NCBI RefSeq assembly: GCF_000745475.1
Contig: NZ_JQJJ01000010.1
Location: forward strand, 744,001-808,000
Direction: 5' to 3'
Source of the DNA: Allobosea sp. UNC402CLCol
GTDB taxonomy: Bacteria; Pseudomonadota; Alphaproteobacteria; Rhizobiales; Beijerinckiaceae
DNA: 64,000 nucleotides
The notes under the pieces were generated by a model. That model was not told where the DNA came from, did no database searches, and saw only the letters and a list, made by a program, of their open reading frames with translations. Positions 1 to 8,730 of the stretch are shown here, in pieces (the first letter of the stretch is position 1; the number at the start of each line of letters is the position of its first letter). The position numbers and the translations under genes were made by a program.

Positions 1-910
1 GAGGTTGCAGATCCTCATGACCTTCATCGAGGTCGGGGCGCTCGCCGCCATCATCCTGCTCGGCCTGTTCTTCGGCGGCGATGCCCCGGCGCAGCCGGCT
101 GCCCCTGCACCCGGGACGGCGGCGATCGGCCTCGCCATGGTCTTCGTGCTCCTGACCTATGGCGGCTGGAACGAGGCGGCCTATCTCTCGGGCGAATTGG
201 AGAACCCGGCGCGCAACATGGCGCGCGTGCTGGCCATCGGCACGGCGATCCTCGTCGCGATCTACGTGCTCGCCAATCTCGCCTTGCTCGCGATCCTCGG
301 CCTCGACGGCCTGCGGGCCTCGGAGGCGGTGGCGGCGGATATGATGCGGCAGGTCGCCGGCGAGCCGGGTGCCGTGATCGTCAGCCTCGCCATCGTCGTC
401 GCGGCGCTCTCGACACTCAACGCCACCATCTTTACCGGCGCGCGGGTCTATTTCGCCATGGCGCGGGATCTCACCTTGCTGCCGCGCGTCGGGGAATGGG
501 ACGAGCGCGGCCGCGCCCCGGCGAACGGGCTCCTGCTGCAAGGCGCCGTCGCGCTGCTGCTCGTCGGTTTCGGCGCGGCGAGCCGGGACGGCTTCCACTC
601 CATGGTCGACTACAGCGCGCCGGTGTTCTGGGCCTTCCTGCTGCTGGTCGGCGCGGCCTTGCCGATCCTGCGCTGGCGCGAGCCCAAGCGGAACCTGCCG
701 TTCCGCGTGCCACTCTATCCGCTGACGCCGATCCTGTTCTGCCTGGGCTGCGCCTACATGCTGCACGCCAGCCTCGCCTATACCGGCAGCGGCGCGCTGG
801 TGGGGCTCGCGGTGGTGCTCGCGGGCCTGCCGCTCCTGCTGTTCCGGCGCAAGCAGGGGGATGAGGGGGAGGTCATTCCCGGCGCCGCGAGGCCAGCAGC
901 GGCCGAGTGA
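1..910 (+). CDS. APC-family amino acid permease, C-terminal part
   Basis: Cut by the left edge: the frame is open from the first bases, and the first start-like codon (TTG at 5) is probably internal. About 301 residues remain of a family usually 430-500 long. They hold about eight hydrophobic segments, and the motif WNEAAYLSGELENPARN is typical of APC-superfamily permeases of the basic amino acid/polyamine antiporter type. The tail is short and charged. It should act in the inner membrane as a proton- or exchange-coupled amino acid transporter. The substrate cannot be read from this part. The downstream methyltransferase starts 61 bases later with its own ribosome site. Confidence 0.85.
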   Translation, partial: RLQILMTFIEVGALAAIILLGLFFGGDAPAQPAAPAPGTAAIGLAMVFVLLTYGGWNEAAYLSGELENPARNMARVLAIGTAILVAIYVLANLALLAILGLDGLRASEAVAADMMRQVAGEPGAVIVSLAIVVAALSTLNATIFTGARVYFAMARDLTLLPRVGEWDERGRAPANGLLLQGAVALLLVGFGAASRDGFHSMVDYSAPVFWAFLLLVGAALPILRWREPKRNLPFRVPLYPLTPILFCLGCAYMLHASLAYTGSGALVGLAVVLAGLPLLLFRRKQGDEGEVIPGAARPAAAE

Positions 911-971
911 ACTCGCCCGATCGAGACCTCCAACCAAGGCTTTCCAACCCAGCTTTCGACAACGGAGACAG

Positions 972-1817
972 ATGATGAAGAGGCTTCACATTCTCGCCAC
1001 CGCTTGCGCCCTCGGCTTCCTCGCGCCTGCGGCACCTTACGCCCAGCCCGTGCAGGCCACGCAGAATCCGGCAGCCGCTCCCGACTACGTGCCGCGCTCG
1101 GGCCAGGCCGGGAAGGACGTCGTCTGGGTGCCGACCCAGCAGGCGCTGGTCGACAGCATGCTCAACATCGCCAAGGTCACGAAGGACGACTATCTGATCG
1201 ATCTCGGCTCGGGCGATGGGCGCACCGTCATCACCGCCGCCAAGCGCGGCGTGCGAGCCATGGGCATCGAATACAATCCCGACATGGTGACGCTGTCGCA
1301 GCGCAATGCCGAGGCGGAGGGCGTGACCGACAGGGCGCGGTTCGTTCGCGGCGACATCTTCGAATCGGATTTCTCGCAGGCGACGGTGCTGACATTGTTC
1401 CTGCTGCCTGAACTCAACCTCAAGCTCCGGCCGACCATCCTCGACATGAAGCCCGGCACGCGGGTCGTCTCGAACACCTTCACCATGGACGATTGGGAGC
1501 CGGACCAGAGCGTCGTGCTGGCTGAGAACTGCTCGAGCTTCTGCCGCGCCTATCACTGGATCGTGCCCGCCAAGGTTGCCGGCACATGGCGGCTCGGCGA
1601 TGGCGAACTCAGGCTCTCGCAGAGCTTCCAGATGCTGTCGGGCACGCTGACGCGCGACGGCAAGTCCGTGCCGATCTCCGAGGCCAAGATGACGGGCAGC
1701 GAGATCAGCTTCCTGGCGGACGGGCAGCGCTATACGGGCCGCGTCGAGGAAAATCGCATGATCGGACGGGCTGAAGGCGGCGGTCAGGACTGGCTGGCGA
1801 CGCGCTCCAGCACTTGA
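972..1817 (+). CDS. Exported SAM-dependent methyltransferase-like protein
   Basis: 281 residues. The start is ATG 972 behind GGAGA at 964-968; an ATG follows immediately at 975. Residues 1-25 form a signal peptide ending PYAQ. Residues 50-190 are a class I methyltransferase fold with the SAM loop DLGSGDGR at 77-84 and an acidic strand end at GIEYNP (99-104). The GSGDGR loop and preceding VWVPT stretch recall prokaryotic relatives of the FAM173/ATPSCKMT lysine methyltransferases (recall, not a search). Residues 204-280 look like a small extra beta domain (GTWRLGDGELRLSQ). Export is odd because SAM is cytoplasmic. The substrate is unknown. Confidence 0.75.
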   Translation: MMKRLHILATACALGFLAPAAPYAQPVQATQNPAAAPDYVPRSGQAGKDVVWVPTQQALVDSMLNIAKVTKDDYLIDLGSGDGRTVITAAKRGVRAMGIEYNPDMVTLSQRNAEAEGVTDRARFVRGDIFESDFSQATVLTLFLLPELNLKLRPTILDMKPGTRVVSNTFTMDDWEPDQSVVLAENCSSFCRAYHWIVPAKVAGTWRLGDGELRLSQSFQMLSGTLTRDGKSVPISEAKMTGSEISFLADGQRYTGRVEENRMIGRAEGGGQDWLATRSST

Positions 1818-1839
1818 CCGTGCAGGAGACCCTACCGGC

Positions 1840-2646
1840 TCAGTTCTTGAGCCGGTAGCCGGTCCTGAAGATCCAGCCGACGATGCCGATGCAGAGCACG
1901 AGGAAGAAGAGCGTCATGCCCAGACTCACGCCGAGGCTGACGTCGGCGATCCCGTAGAAGCTCCAGCGGAAGCCGCTGATCAGATAGACCACCGGGTTGA
2001 ACAGCGTCACCTTCTGCCAGAAGGGCGGCAGCATCGCGATCGAGTAGAAGGAGCCGCCGAGGAAGGCCAGCGGCGTCACGATCAACAGGGGTATGACCTG
2101 CAATTTCTCGAAGCCATCGGCCCAGATGCCGATGATGAAGCCGAACAGGCTGAAGGTCGTCGCCGTCAGCACGAGGAAAAGCAGCATCATCGCCGGATGC
2201 TCGATGCGCAGCGGCACGAAGAAGGTGGCCGTCAGCAGGATGATCAGCCCGAGCAGCATCGATTTCGATGCGGCGGCGCCGACATAGCCGATCACTGCCT
2301 CCCACCAGGCGACGGGGGCGGAGAGCAATTCGTAGATCGTGCCGGTAAATTTCGGGAAATAGATTGCGAAGGACGCATTGGCGATGCTCTGCGTCAGCAG
2401 GGACATCATGATCAGGCCGGGCACGATGAAGGCGCCATAGGGCACGCCGTCGATCGACTGCATGCGCGAGCCGATGGCGCCGCCGAAGACGACGAAATAG
2501 AGCGCGGTCGAGAGAACCGGCGAGACGATGCTCTGCGAAGGGGTGCGCCATGTCCGCGCCATCTCGAAGCGGTAGATCGCGGCAATGGCGCGGAAGTTGA
2601 GGCGCATACCGGCCTCGGCGTCGCGGTTCGTCGTGACAGTGGTCAT
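1840..2646 (-). CDS. ABC-2 type transporter permease
   Basis: 268 residues with about six membrane segments and the ABC-2 pattern ([29 protein letters not shown]) near residues 165-195, which is characteristic of the NodJ/DrrB/YadH group of exporter permeases. Its ATG overlaps the stop of the ATPase gene by four bases (2643-2646), so the pair is translationally coupled. It should form the membrane channel of a two-component exporter. The cargo is unknown; family members move drugs, polysaccharides or lipo-oligosaccharides. Confidence 0.9.
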   Translation of the reverse strand: MTTVTTNRDAEAGMRLNFRAIAAIYRFEMARTWRTPSQSIVSPVLSTALYFVVFGGAIGSRMQSIDGVPYGAFIVPGLIMMSLLTQSIANASFAIYFPKFTGTIYELLSAPVAWWEAVIGYVGAAASKSMLLGLIILLTATFFVPLRIEHPAMMLLFLVLTATTFSLFGFIIGIWADGFEKLQVIPLLIVTPLAFLGGSFYSIAMLPPFWQKVTLFNPVVYLISGFRWSFYGIADVSLGVSLGMTLFFLVLCIGIVGWIFRTGYRLKN

Positions 2647-3593
2647 GCGCGCTCCCTCACCAGGCTGACGAAGATGTCTTCGAGCGAACTTTGGCTGGTG
2701 CTGAGGTCGCGGAAGCGGATGCCCGCCTCGGCAAGGCCCTGCAGCAAGGTGGTGATGCCGGTTCGCTCGGCCTGGGTGTCGTAGGTGTAGACGAGCTCGT
2801 CGCCGGCGGGCGACAGGCTGAGATTGAAGGCGGCGAGCGTGGCAGGAACGGCCTCGATCGGCTGTTGGAGCTGAAGGCTGAGCTGTTTCTTGCCGAGCTT
2901 GCGCATCAGCTCCGCCTTTTCCTCGACGAGGATGATCTCGCCCTTGGAGATGACGCCGATGCGGTCGGCCATCTCCTCCGCCTCCTCGATGTAATGCGTC
3001 GTCAGGATGATGGTGACGCCGGATTCCTTAAGCCGGCGCACCATCTGCCACATGTCCTGCCTGAGCTCGACATCGACGCCGGCGGTCGGCTCGTCGAGGA
3101 AGAGGATGCGCGGCTCATGGGCGAGCGCCTTGGCGATGAGCACGCGCCGCTTCATGCCGCCGGAGAGCCGGCGGATCTGCGTGTCCTTCTTGTCCCAGAG
3201 CGACAGCTCCTTGAGAATCCGCTCGATGAAGGCCGGGTCCTTCGGCTTGCCGAACAGGCCGCGGCTGAAGCTCACCGTGCTCCAGACCGTCTCGAAGGCG
3301 TCGGTGGTCAATTCCTGCGGCACGAGGCCGATGGTCGCGCGGGCGGCGCGATAGTCGCGGATGATGTCGTAGCCGTCGGCGAGGACGGTGCCGGTGCTGG
3401 GCTTCACCAGCCCGCAGATGATGCTGATCAGCGTCGTCTTGCCGGCGCCGTTGGGGCCGAGCAGGGCGAAGATCTCGCCGCGCCTGATCTCCAGATCGAC
3501 GGATTTGAGCGCGCTGAAGCCGGTCGCATAGGTCTTGGAGAGCCCGGAGACCGAGATGATCGGGGATGTCGAGGACATGAGCATGGCCGCCAT
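2643..3593 (-). CDS. ABC-2 exporter ATP-binding protein
   Basis: 316 residues if started at ATG 3593; ATG 3584 and 3578 are also possible and no ribosome site decides. Walker A GPNGAGKT lies near 46-53, followed by the signature LSGGMKRR, Walker B FLDEP and the switch histidine in [10 protein letters not shown]. The C-terminal 90 residues ([19 protein letters not shown]... [14 protein letters not shown]) are the regulatory tail of the CcmA/NatA/YadG exporter ATPases. It powers the permease encoded directly downstream, with which it overlaps by four bases. Confidence 0.92.
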   Translation of the reverse strand: MAAMLMSSTSPIISVSGLSKTYATGFSALKSVDLEIRRGEIFALLGPNGAGKTTLISIICGLVKPSTGTVLADGYDIIRDYRAARATIGLVPQELTTDAFETVWSTVSFSRGLFGKPKDPAFIERILKELSLWDKKDTQIRRLSGGMKRRVLIAKALAHEPRILFLDEPTAGVDVELRQDMWQMVRRLKESGVTIILTTHYIEEAEEMADRIGVISKGEIILVEEKAELMRKLGKKQLSLQLQQPIEAVPATLAAFNLSLSPAGDELVYTYDTQAERTGITTLLQGLAEAGIRFRDLSTSQSSLEDIFVSLVRERA

Positions 3594-3729
3594 ATAGGCC
3601 TGTTCGTCGCCGGTTGCGATGGCTGACAGGGCTGGAGACGCGCGAATTCCTGCCAAGGCGTGGCGGCAACGATCATGCAAAGGGCCGGGGGCGAGGCCCG
3701 GCCCTGCACGTTCCTCGGTTCGTTCGAGG

Positions 3730-3804
3730 CTATTTCATGAAGAACCACAACAGGATGATGATCGGGATGGGAACCCCGACGAGCCACAGGATGATCGAAC
3801 GCAT
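3730..3804 (-). CDS. 24-residue hydrophobic membrane peptide
   Basis: Codons run from ATG 3804 to TAG 3730 and encode a single hydrophobic helix beginning [18 protein letters not shown] with a terminal K. An AAAAAGGGG ribosome-binding stretch lies about 6 bases upstream of the ATG. I recall near-identical tiny peptides of the [11 protein letters not shown] type scattered through Hyphomicrobiales, usually unannotated or called hypothetical. It is monocistronic, between the ABC exporter start and the hypothetical gene at 3865. Function unknown; a single-pass inner membrane peptide is likely. Confidence 0.6.
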   Translation of the reverse strand: MRSIILWLVGVPIPIIILLWFFMK

Positions 3805-3864
3805 GGACAGCCCCTTTTTGGAAAGGATGATGCTGTGCCAACGCCTTTTGTGGCGTGAAAGTTC

Positions 3865-4515
3865 CTACTCGCTAGTGCCGGGTGGCGGCGTGAAGGCATC
3901 GGCGCTCGGATGCCAGAGGGGCCTATAACCTTGTCTCAACACGGCGAGCGTGGCCGGAGGCGTCAGGACGGTCACGGTTCCCGCCGGGCGGTCGCGGCGC
4001 TCGATGTAGCCGGCCGGCGACCAGAGCAAGGTCGAGCCGCCGCGCAGCGCCAGGAATTCGCCACCGTTCTCGGCGAGGAGCATCGCGCCATCCGGCAGAT
4101 CCTCCACCGGCAGGCGATGCGTGCGCTTCGCTCGTCCGTCGCGGCGCTCGCCGTCGAGAATGCGATCGATCTCCGGGAAGAACGGCGTCTGCGTCAGGCC
4201 GAGGCCGTTCACCAGCGCTGCGCGATAGGCGAGGGCGTCGTGCCGCCGGCATTCCATGCAGGGGCGGTGGCCAGCGGCGAAGGCGGTGACCTCGTCGCAG
4301 AAGAAGAGGTCGGTGTAGCCGGGACCCCAGACCTGATGCCGGCGCCCCTTGAAGGACAGCACGCAGCAGATCCACTGGCGGCTGGCCTGGATGCGACGCG
4401 GCAGGGCTTGCGTCCGCGGATCGTGGAAGCGCCCGCCGCGATTGCCGAACAGGGTGCCGCGGGCCGGATCGGCGAAGAGCGCGCCGTCGGGCCTGACGCG
4501 ATTGGGCAGGGGCAT
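3865..4515 (-). CDS. Conserved hypothetical protein with HRPCMECRR motif
   Basis: 216 residues from ATG 4515, with GGAAGG about 5 bases upstream. The protein is soluble, without a signal peptide. It carries a distinctive pattern: GNRGGRFHD near the N-terminus, RQWICCVLSFKGRRHQVWGPGYTDLFF, then AAGHRPCMECRRHDALAYR with two cysteines two residues apart, and a C-terminal LWSPAGYIER segment. I recognise it as a conserved alphaproteobacterial hypothetical but know no function. The CMEC pair with nearby histidines could bind metal; that is a guess. Confidence 0.75.
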   Translation of the reverse strand: MPLPNRVRPDGALFADPARGTLFGNRGGRFHDPRTQALPRRIQASRQWICCVLSFKGRRHQVWGPGYTDLFFCDEVTAFAAGHRPCMECRRHDALAYRAALVNGLGLTQTPFFPEIDRILDGERRDGRAKRTHRLPVEDLPDGAMLLAENGGEFLALRGGSTLLWSPAGYIERRDRPAGTVTVLTPPATLAVLRQGYRPLWHPSADAFTPPPGTSE

Positions 4516-4591
4516 GAGACCTTCCGAGCGAGGTGATAACCCTAACCACGGTAACGACCGCCGCGACAGGCTGAGGCAGCAATGGCCCGCG

Positions 4592-5080
4592 TCACTCCTC
4601 CTTGAAGCCGTAATCGGGAATGCCCTGCTCGTTGCCGTAGTACTTGTACGGCAGGAATTTGCCCGACATGCCGATCTTGACCCGGTCTCCCTTCGGATTG
4701 GGCTCGCGCTCGAACGAGATGTTGAAATCGATCGCGGACATGATCCCGTCGCCGAATTCCTCCTCGATCAGCGCCTTCCAGGCCGGCCCGTTGACCATCA
4801 CCATCTCGTAGAAGCGGTAGATCAGCGGGTCGGTCGGCGGCATCGGCGTGCCGGTGCCGCGATAGGGCACCTCGTTGAGCATGCGCTTTTCGTTCTCGGA
4901 CAGGCCGAACAGCGCGGCTGCGCGCTCGGCCAGCGGCCGGACCAGCTTCATCTGGCCGAGCAGCGCGCCGACCACCAGCACCTCGGACATGCCGCCGATC
5001 TCTTCGGTGATGTATTTCCAGCTCCAGCCCTTCTCGCGCTTGATGTCGAGAATCTTCTCGGTCAGCTCTTCGCGCTTCAT
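4592..5080 (-). CDS. cynS: Cyanate hydratase (cyanase)
   Basis: 162 residues from ATG 5080, preceded by GGAGAGGG at a good distance. It catalyses bicarbonate-dependent breakdown of cyanate to ammonia and carbon dioxide in the cytoplasm as a decamer. The N-terminal helical DNA-binding-like domain (KREELTEKILDIKREKGWSW) and C-terminal catalytic domain are complete. The catalytic triad known from E. coli (R96, E99, S122) is present as R89 and E92 in YRFYEM and S115 in GIMSAIDF. No CynR regulator, carbonic anhydrase or cyanate transporter is adjacent, so it stands alone, possibly for detoxification or nitrogen supply. Confidence 0.97.
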   Translation of the reverse strand: MKREELTEKILDIKREKGWSWKYITEEIGGMSEVLVVGALLGQMKLVRPLAERAAALFGLSENEKRMLNEVPYRGTGTPMPPTDPLIYRFYEMVMVNGPAWKALIEEEFGDGIMSAIDFNISFEREPNPKGDRVKIGMSGKFLPYKYYGNEQGIPDYGFKEE

Positions 5081-5277
5081 CGTCACCCTCTCCGGACACC
5101 TTGACCGCCAGAGCTCAGGCAAGGATCGGGCCGGTGCCCGGATGACGCAGGGTTTCGTCGATCGCGGCAGGATCGTCTTAACGTTATGATGAAGTAGGGT
5201 TCGCGCACTAAGGCATTTGAAGTTTTTTTCTCGGCATCTGGAGGCTGAAAAACGACGCAGGAAAGCCCGGCACGGCG

Positions 5278-5646
5278 ATGAGTTCCTATATTCCCCTGAT
5301 CCTGTTCACGGTGCTGACCAATGCGGCGGCGCAACTCATGCTCAAGCGCGGCATGAGCAGTTTCGGCTCCTTCGACATCGCCGGCGACGGGATCGTCGCC
5401 ACAGTTTTCCGGGTCGTCTTCAACCCGTTCGTCTTCGCGGGCCTGTGCACCTTCGTCGTCAGCATGGCCTCGCATCTGGTCGTGCTGTCCAAGGTGCAGA
5501 TCAGTTACGCCTACCCGTTCCTGAGCCTCGCCTATGTCGTGGTCGCGGCCTATGCCTATTTCGCCTTCCATGAGGATCTGAGCCCGAGCCGCATCGCCGG
5601 CATCGGCTTCATCGTCATCGGCACCATCTTCATCGCACAAAGCTGA
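5278..5646 (+). CDS. SMR/EamA-type small multispan protein, possible lipid-sugar flippase
   Basis: 122 residues with four hydrophobic helices, the size of a small multidrug resistance (EmrE/ArnE) subunit. The first helix holds TNAAAQLMLKRGM, the position where SMR proteins carry their ion-coupling glutamate, but no Glu is present there. This resembles the ArnE/ArnF lipid-linked-aminoarabinose flippase group more than drug pumps. It is the first gene of a + strand operon with a 40-codon ORF, an SDR and an aminotransferase. With the polyprenyl-sugar enzymes at 8731-10931 nearby, a role in flipping an undecaprenyl-linked sugar is a reasonable inference. Confidence 0.75.
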   Translation: MSSYIPLILFTVLTNAAAQLMLKRGMSSFGSFDIAGDGIVATVFRVVFNPFVFAGLCTFVVSMASHLVVLSKVQISYAYPFLSLAYVVVAAYAYFAFHEDLSPSRIAGIGFIVIGTIFIAQS

Positions 5647-5654
5647 GGGGTACC

Positions 5655-5777
5655 ATGGACCTGATCGTTCGCCTGTTCCTGCGCCTCGGCGCCCTGTTCG
5701 AGCCGCGGCCCGAAACCATGCTGACGCCGGTTCCCGTGCCGGTGCGGGTTCGTCCGGCGCCCCGGTCGCGCCGATAG
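5655..5777 (+). CDS. Putative 40-residue operon peptide
   Basis: ATG 5655 has GAGGGG directly before it and the frame ends at TAG 5777, nine bases before the SDR start. The predicted peptide has an amphipathic start (MDLIVRLFLRLGALFEP) and a proline/arginine-rich tail (PVPVPVRVRPAPRSRR). It fills the gap between the flippase-like gene and the SDR exactly, in the same direction. It could be a real small membrane-associated protein or merely a coupling leader. No homologue is known to me. Confidence 0.45.
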   Translation: MDLIVRLFLRLGALFEPRPETMLTPVPVPVRVRPAPRSRR

Positions 5778-5786
5778 GAGCCGGTC

Positions 5787-6791
5787 ATGAAGCATATCAT
5801 CATCGGCGGCGACGGCTTCGTCGGCTCGCGCCTGGCGGCTGATCTCGCGGCGATGGGCGAGGACGTCCTCGTCGCGGACATCCACAAGAGCAGCCATGCG
5901 CATTACGCCAAGGTGCCCTTCGTCCAGATCGACGTGACCAAGGCGGAGAGCGTGGACACGATCCCGCTCTCGCCTGAAGACGTGGTCTACAACCTTTCGG
6001 CCAAGATGCTCTCGCCGATCGTCACGCGGGCCGAGCGGCACGATTTCTTCTGGCCGGTCAATTTTCACGGCACGCAGAACATCCTGAGCTGGATGGAGAA
6101 GCGCGGCGCCGACCGGCTGGTGCATTTCACCACGGATATGATCTACGGCCATTCGGTCACGGTGCCGCAGGACGAAACCCATCCCGCGCATCCGCTCGGC
6201 GAATATGGCGAGAGCAAGCTCGCGACCGAGCGGCTCGCCGAGGAATACCGCGCCAAGGGCTTCAAGATCCCGATCTTCCGGCCGCGACTCATCATCGGGC
6301 CCGGCCGGCTCGGCATCCTGGTGAAGCTGTTCAAGCTGATCGACCTCAACCTGCCGGTGCCGATGATCGGCTCGGGGCGTAATCCCTACCAGTTCATCTC
6401 GGTGTTCGACTGCGCCAGCGCCTGTGTCTGCGCCTGGAAGGCGGGCTTCCCGAACGAGGCCTATAATCTCGGCTCCGACGAGCCGCCGCCGGTGAAGAAG
6501 CTGCTCGGCGACCTGATCAAGCATGCCGGCTCGAAATCGATCCTGCTGCCGACGCCGGCCTCGCTGGTGAAGCTCACGCTCGATGCGCTCGACGCGGTGA
6601 ACATGCCGATCATGGATCCCGAGCAATACAAGATCGCCGACGAGATCTGTATTCTCGACACGTCCAAGGCCAAGCGCGAGCTCGGCTGGCACCCGAAATA
6701 CCGCGACGAGGACATGCTGCTCGCCGCCTATACCGAGTATCGCAAGGGCAAGGACGCCCACAAACAGGCGCAGAGGAGCCTCGCCGCATGA
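5787..6791 (+). CDS. Extended SDR, NAD-dependent epimerase/dehydratase
   Basis: 334 residues with the Rossmann glycine motif GGDGFVG at 7-13, the catalytic pair Y140/K144 (EYGESK) and a preceding FTTD segment. These are hallmarks of the extended short-chain dehydrogenases that act on nucleotide sugars or lipid-linked sugars. AGGAG sits seven bases upstream of ATG 5787. Its stop overlaps the aminotransferase start by four bases (ATGA at 6788), so the two are translated together. It may oxidise or epimerise a sugar that the aminotransferase then aminates. The exact substrate is not readable. Confidence 0.85.
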   Translation: MKHIIIGGDGFVGSRLAADLAAMGEDVLVADIHKSSHAHYAKVPFVQIDVTKAESVDTIPLSPEDVVYNLSAKMLSPIVTRAERHDFFWPVNFHGTQNILSWMEKRGADRLVHFTTDMIYGHSVTVPQDETHPAHPLGEYGESKLATERLAEEYRAKGFKIPIFRPRLIIGPGRLGILVKLFKLIDLNLPVPMIGSGRNPYQFISVFDCASACVCAWKAGFPNEAYNLGSDEPPPVKKLLGDLIKHAGSKSILLPTPASLVKLTLDALDAVNMPIMDPEQYKIADEICILDTSKAKRELGWHPKYRDEDMLLAAYTEYRKGKDAHKQAQRSLAA

Positions 6792-8236
6792 GCATGCCCG
6801 CTTTCAGCCAGGAGGATGCGCCGGTGAGCGGAGCGCGCCCGCAACTCATCAGCGTCGAGGCTGCCAAGCAGCTCGACGCCGCCCAGGTGAAGGATTTCTT
6901 TGCCGCCCATATCAACCCCGGCCAGCTTCATTTCCTCAAGCTGCTCGGCTTCGACAAGATCCTCGTCGATCGCGCCGAGGGCCTGCACTACATCACCAAG
7001 GACGGCCGCAAGATCCTCGATTTCTTCGGCGGCTTCTGCTCGGTCGCCTTCGGCCACAACCATCCGCGCATCATCGCGGCCCGGCAGAAGTTCCAGGACG
7101 AGAACCGCCATGAGATCTGCATGGCGTTCATGTCGCAATACGCGGCGGCGCTGGCGAAGAACCTTGCCACCATCGCGCCGGGCGATCTCGACATGGTCTT
7201 CCTCGGCTCGACCGGCTCGGAGGCGATGGAGGCGGCGCTGAAGGTCGCGGAGCAGGCGCAGGGTCCGGGCAAGTCCAAGATCCTGCATGCGGCGAACTCG
7301 TTCCACGGCAAGACCAAGGGCGTGCTCTCGGTCACCGATTCGACGCTCTACCAGTCGCAGTTCAAGCTGGTCGAGAACCGCGTCAAGGTGCCCTTCGGCG
7401 ACATCCATGCGGTCCGGCAGGCGCTGGAGAACGACCCCTCGATCGGCATCGTCGTGATGGAGACGATCCAGGGCGGCGGCGGCATCGTCGAGGCGCCCGA
7501 GGGTTTCTGGCGCGAGTTGCGCGCGCTCTGCGACAAGCACGGCGTGCTCTGGGTCGCGGACGAGGTGCAGTGCGGGCTTGGCCGCACTGGCCAATTCTTC
7601 GCCTTCGAGCGCGACGGGGTGGTGCCGGATGTGACCGCGCTCGCCAAGGCGCTCGGCGGCTCCAAGGCGGCGATGGGCGCGATGATCGCTCGCCGCGAGA
7701 TCTACATGAAGGCCTATGGCAAGCCGAAGACCGCGCTGATCCATGCGCAGGCGACTTTTGGCGGCATGGGTGAGGCCTGCGTCTCCGCCATCGAGGCCCT
7801 CAACGTCCTCTATGACGAGGATCTGATGGGCAATGCGAAGCGGCAGGGCGACTATCTGATCGAGCGCCTGAACGGCCTGCGAGCGAAATACCCGACGCTG
7901 CTCAAGGAAATCCGCGGGCGCGGGCTGATGATCGGCATCGAGTTCCAGGACATCAGCGAGACCATGCCTTTCGGGGTCAAGCACATGGTCGCGTTGCTCG
8001 ACGACAAGCTGAAGGGCTCGCTCTGCGGCTTCGTCGGCGCGCTCTTGCTGAAGGAGCACGACGTGCTCGTCGCCTTCACCGAATACAACCGCAACGTCAT
8101 CCGCCTCGAGCCGCCATTGATCGTCACGCGCGAGCAGTGCGATCAGTTCCTCGCGGCGTTCGAGGATGTGCTGTTGCGCGGCGTCACCGGCATCGTCACC
8201 GGCTACCTGCGCAAGGTCGCTGCCGCCAAGGGCTGA
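6788..8236 (+). CDS. Class III PLP-dependent aminotransferase
   Basis: 482 residues. The fold-type I class III pattern is complete: STGSEAMEAALK (141-152) for the PLP phosphate, ADEVQCGLGRTG with D258, and the Schiff-base lysine K287 in ALAKALGG. It has an unusual N-terminal extension (AQVKDFFAAHINPGQLHFLKLLGFD) compared with acetylornithine/ornithine aminotransferases. The SDR upstream overlaps its start, pointing to an oxidised sugar or polyol as amino acceptor. HpnO of aminohopanoid synthesis belongs to the same class, so a hopanoid role is an alternative, although no other hopanoid gene is present. A bidirectional terminator follows. Confidence 0.88.
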   Translation: MSMPAFSQEDAPVSGARPQLISVEAAKQLDAAQVKDFFAAHINPGQLHFLKLLGFDKILVDRAEGLHYITKDGRKILDFFGGFCSVAFGHNHPRIIAARQKFQDENRHEICMAFMSQYAAALAKNLATIAPGDLDMVFLGSTGSEAMEAALKVAEQAQGPGKSKILHAANSFHGKTKGVLSVTDSTLYQSQFKLVENRVKVPFGDIHAVRQALENDPSIGIVVMETIQGGGGIVEAPEGFWRELRALCDKHGVLWVADEVQCGLGRTGQFFAFERDGVVPDVTALAKALGGSKAAMGAMIARREIYMKAYGKPKTALIHAQATFGGMGEACVSAIEALNVLYDEDLMGNAKRQGDYLIERLNGLRAKYPTLLKEIRGRGLMIGIEFQDISETMPFGVKHMVALLDDKLKGSLCGFVGALLLKEHDVLVAFTEYNRNVIRLEPPLIVTREQCDQFLAAFEDVLLRGVTGIVTGYLRKVAAAKG

Positions 8237-8260
8237 GCGCCCCGATCGACCCGCAACAAA

Positions 8261-8287
8261 AAAGAGGCCGGCGTAAGCCGGCCTTTT
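8261..8287. terminator. Bidirectional rho-independent terminator
   Basis: Perfect 8-bp stem AGGCCGGC/GCCGGCCT (8265-8272 and 8277-8284) with a GTAA loop, followed by TTTT on the + strand and preceded by an A-run (8258-8263) that gives a T-run on the - strand. It sits between the convergent aminotransferase and the small secreted protein gene, serving both. Confidence 0.85.
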
Positions 8288-8324
8288 GAGTCTGGGGTCT
8301 CGAAACAGGGGCGTCCAGGGAAGC

Positions 8325-8621
8325 TCAGTAGTAGCCGCAGACCCGGCGGTAGCCGATGACGTTGCCCCAGCGGTCGAAGCGCTCGACCAGGTCGCAGGAG
8401 CGAACGGGGGCAGGAGCGTCATAGTAGCCGTAGCCATAGGCGGGGCGGGTGGCGCCGGCGATGATCGCGCCTGCGGCGAGCGCGCCGACCACACCGGCTC
8501 CGACGCCCCAGCCATAGCCCCGGTGCCAGCGCGGGCGCGCTTCGGCGCCGGACGCGATCAAGGTGGTGGCCAGGGTCACGGCCGCGAGGGTCGCGGTCAG
8601 CGTCTTGCGGAACGTGGTCAT
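8325..8621 (-). CDS. Small exported glycine-rich protein
   Basis: 98 residues from ATG 8621. A signal peptide (residues 1-28, ending GAEA) is followed by RPRWHRGYGWG, a glycine/alanine hydrophobic stretch (GAGVVGALAAGAIIAGA) resembling a glycine-zipper segment, and a tail with two cysteines (SCDLVERFDRWGNVIGYRRVCGYY). This layout is common among periplasmic or surface proteins of Hyphomicrobiales with no defined function. It is transcribed alone. Confidence 0.75.
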   Translation of the reverse strand: MTTFRKTLTATLAAVTLATTLIASGAEARPRWHRGYGWGVGAGVVGALAAGAIIAGATRPAYGYGYYDAPAPVRSCDLVERFDRWGNVIGYRRVCGYY

Positions 8622-8730
8622 GCTCGTCTCTCCCGATCGTTGCGAGAGCGAAGGTCTCGCTCTTCATGCTCATTGGTCGCAGGGAGGAGCGGGGAGGTTC
8701 AAAGGCGGTGACGATTATTTTCGCGCGGCC

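Noticed and set aside
6788-8236. Assigning the aminotransferase as HpnO of hopanoid synthesis
   Set aside because: Same enzyme class, but no other hopanoid gene is present and its operon partner is an SDR beside polyprenyl-sugar enzymes; kept only as an alternative.
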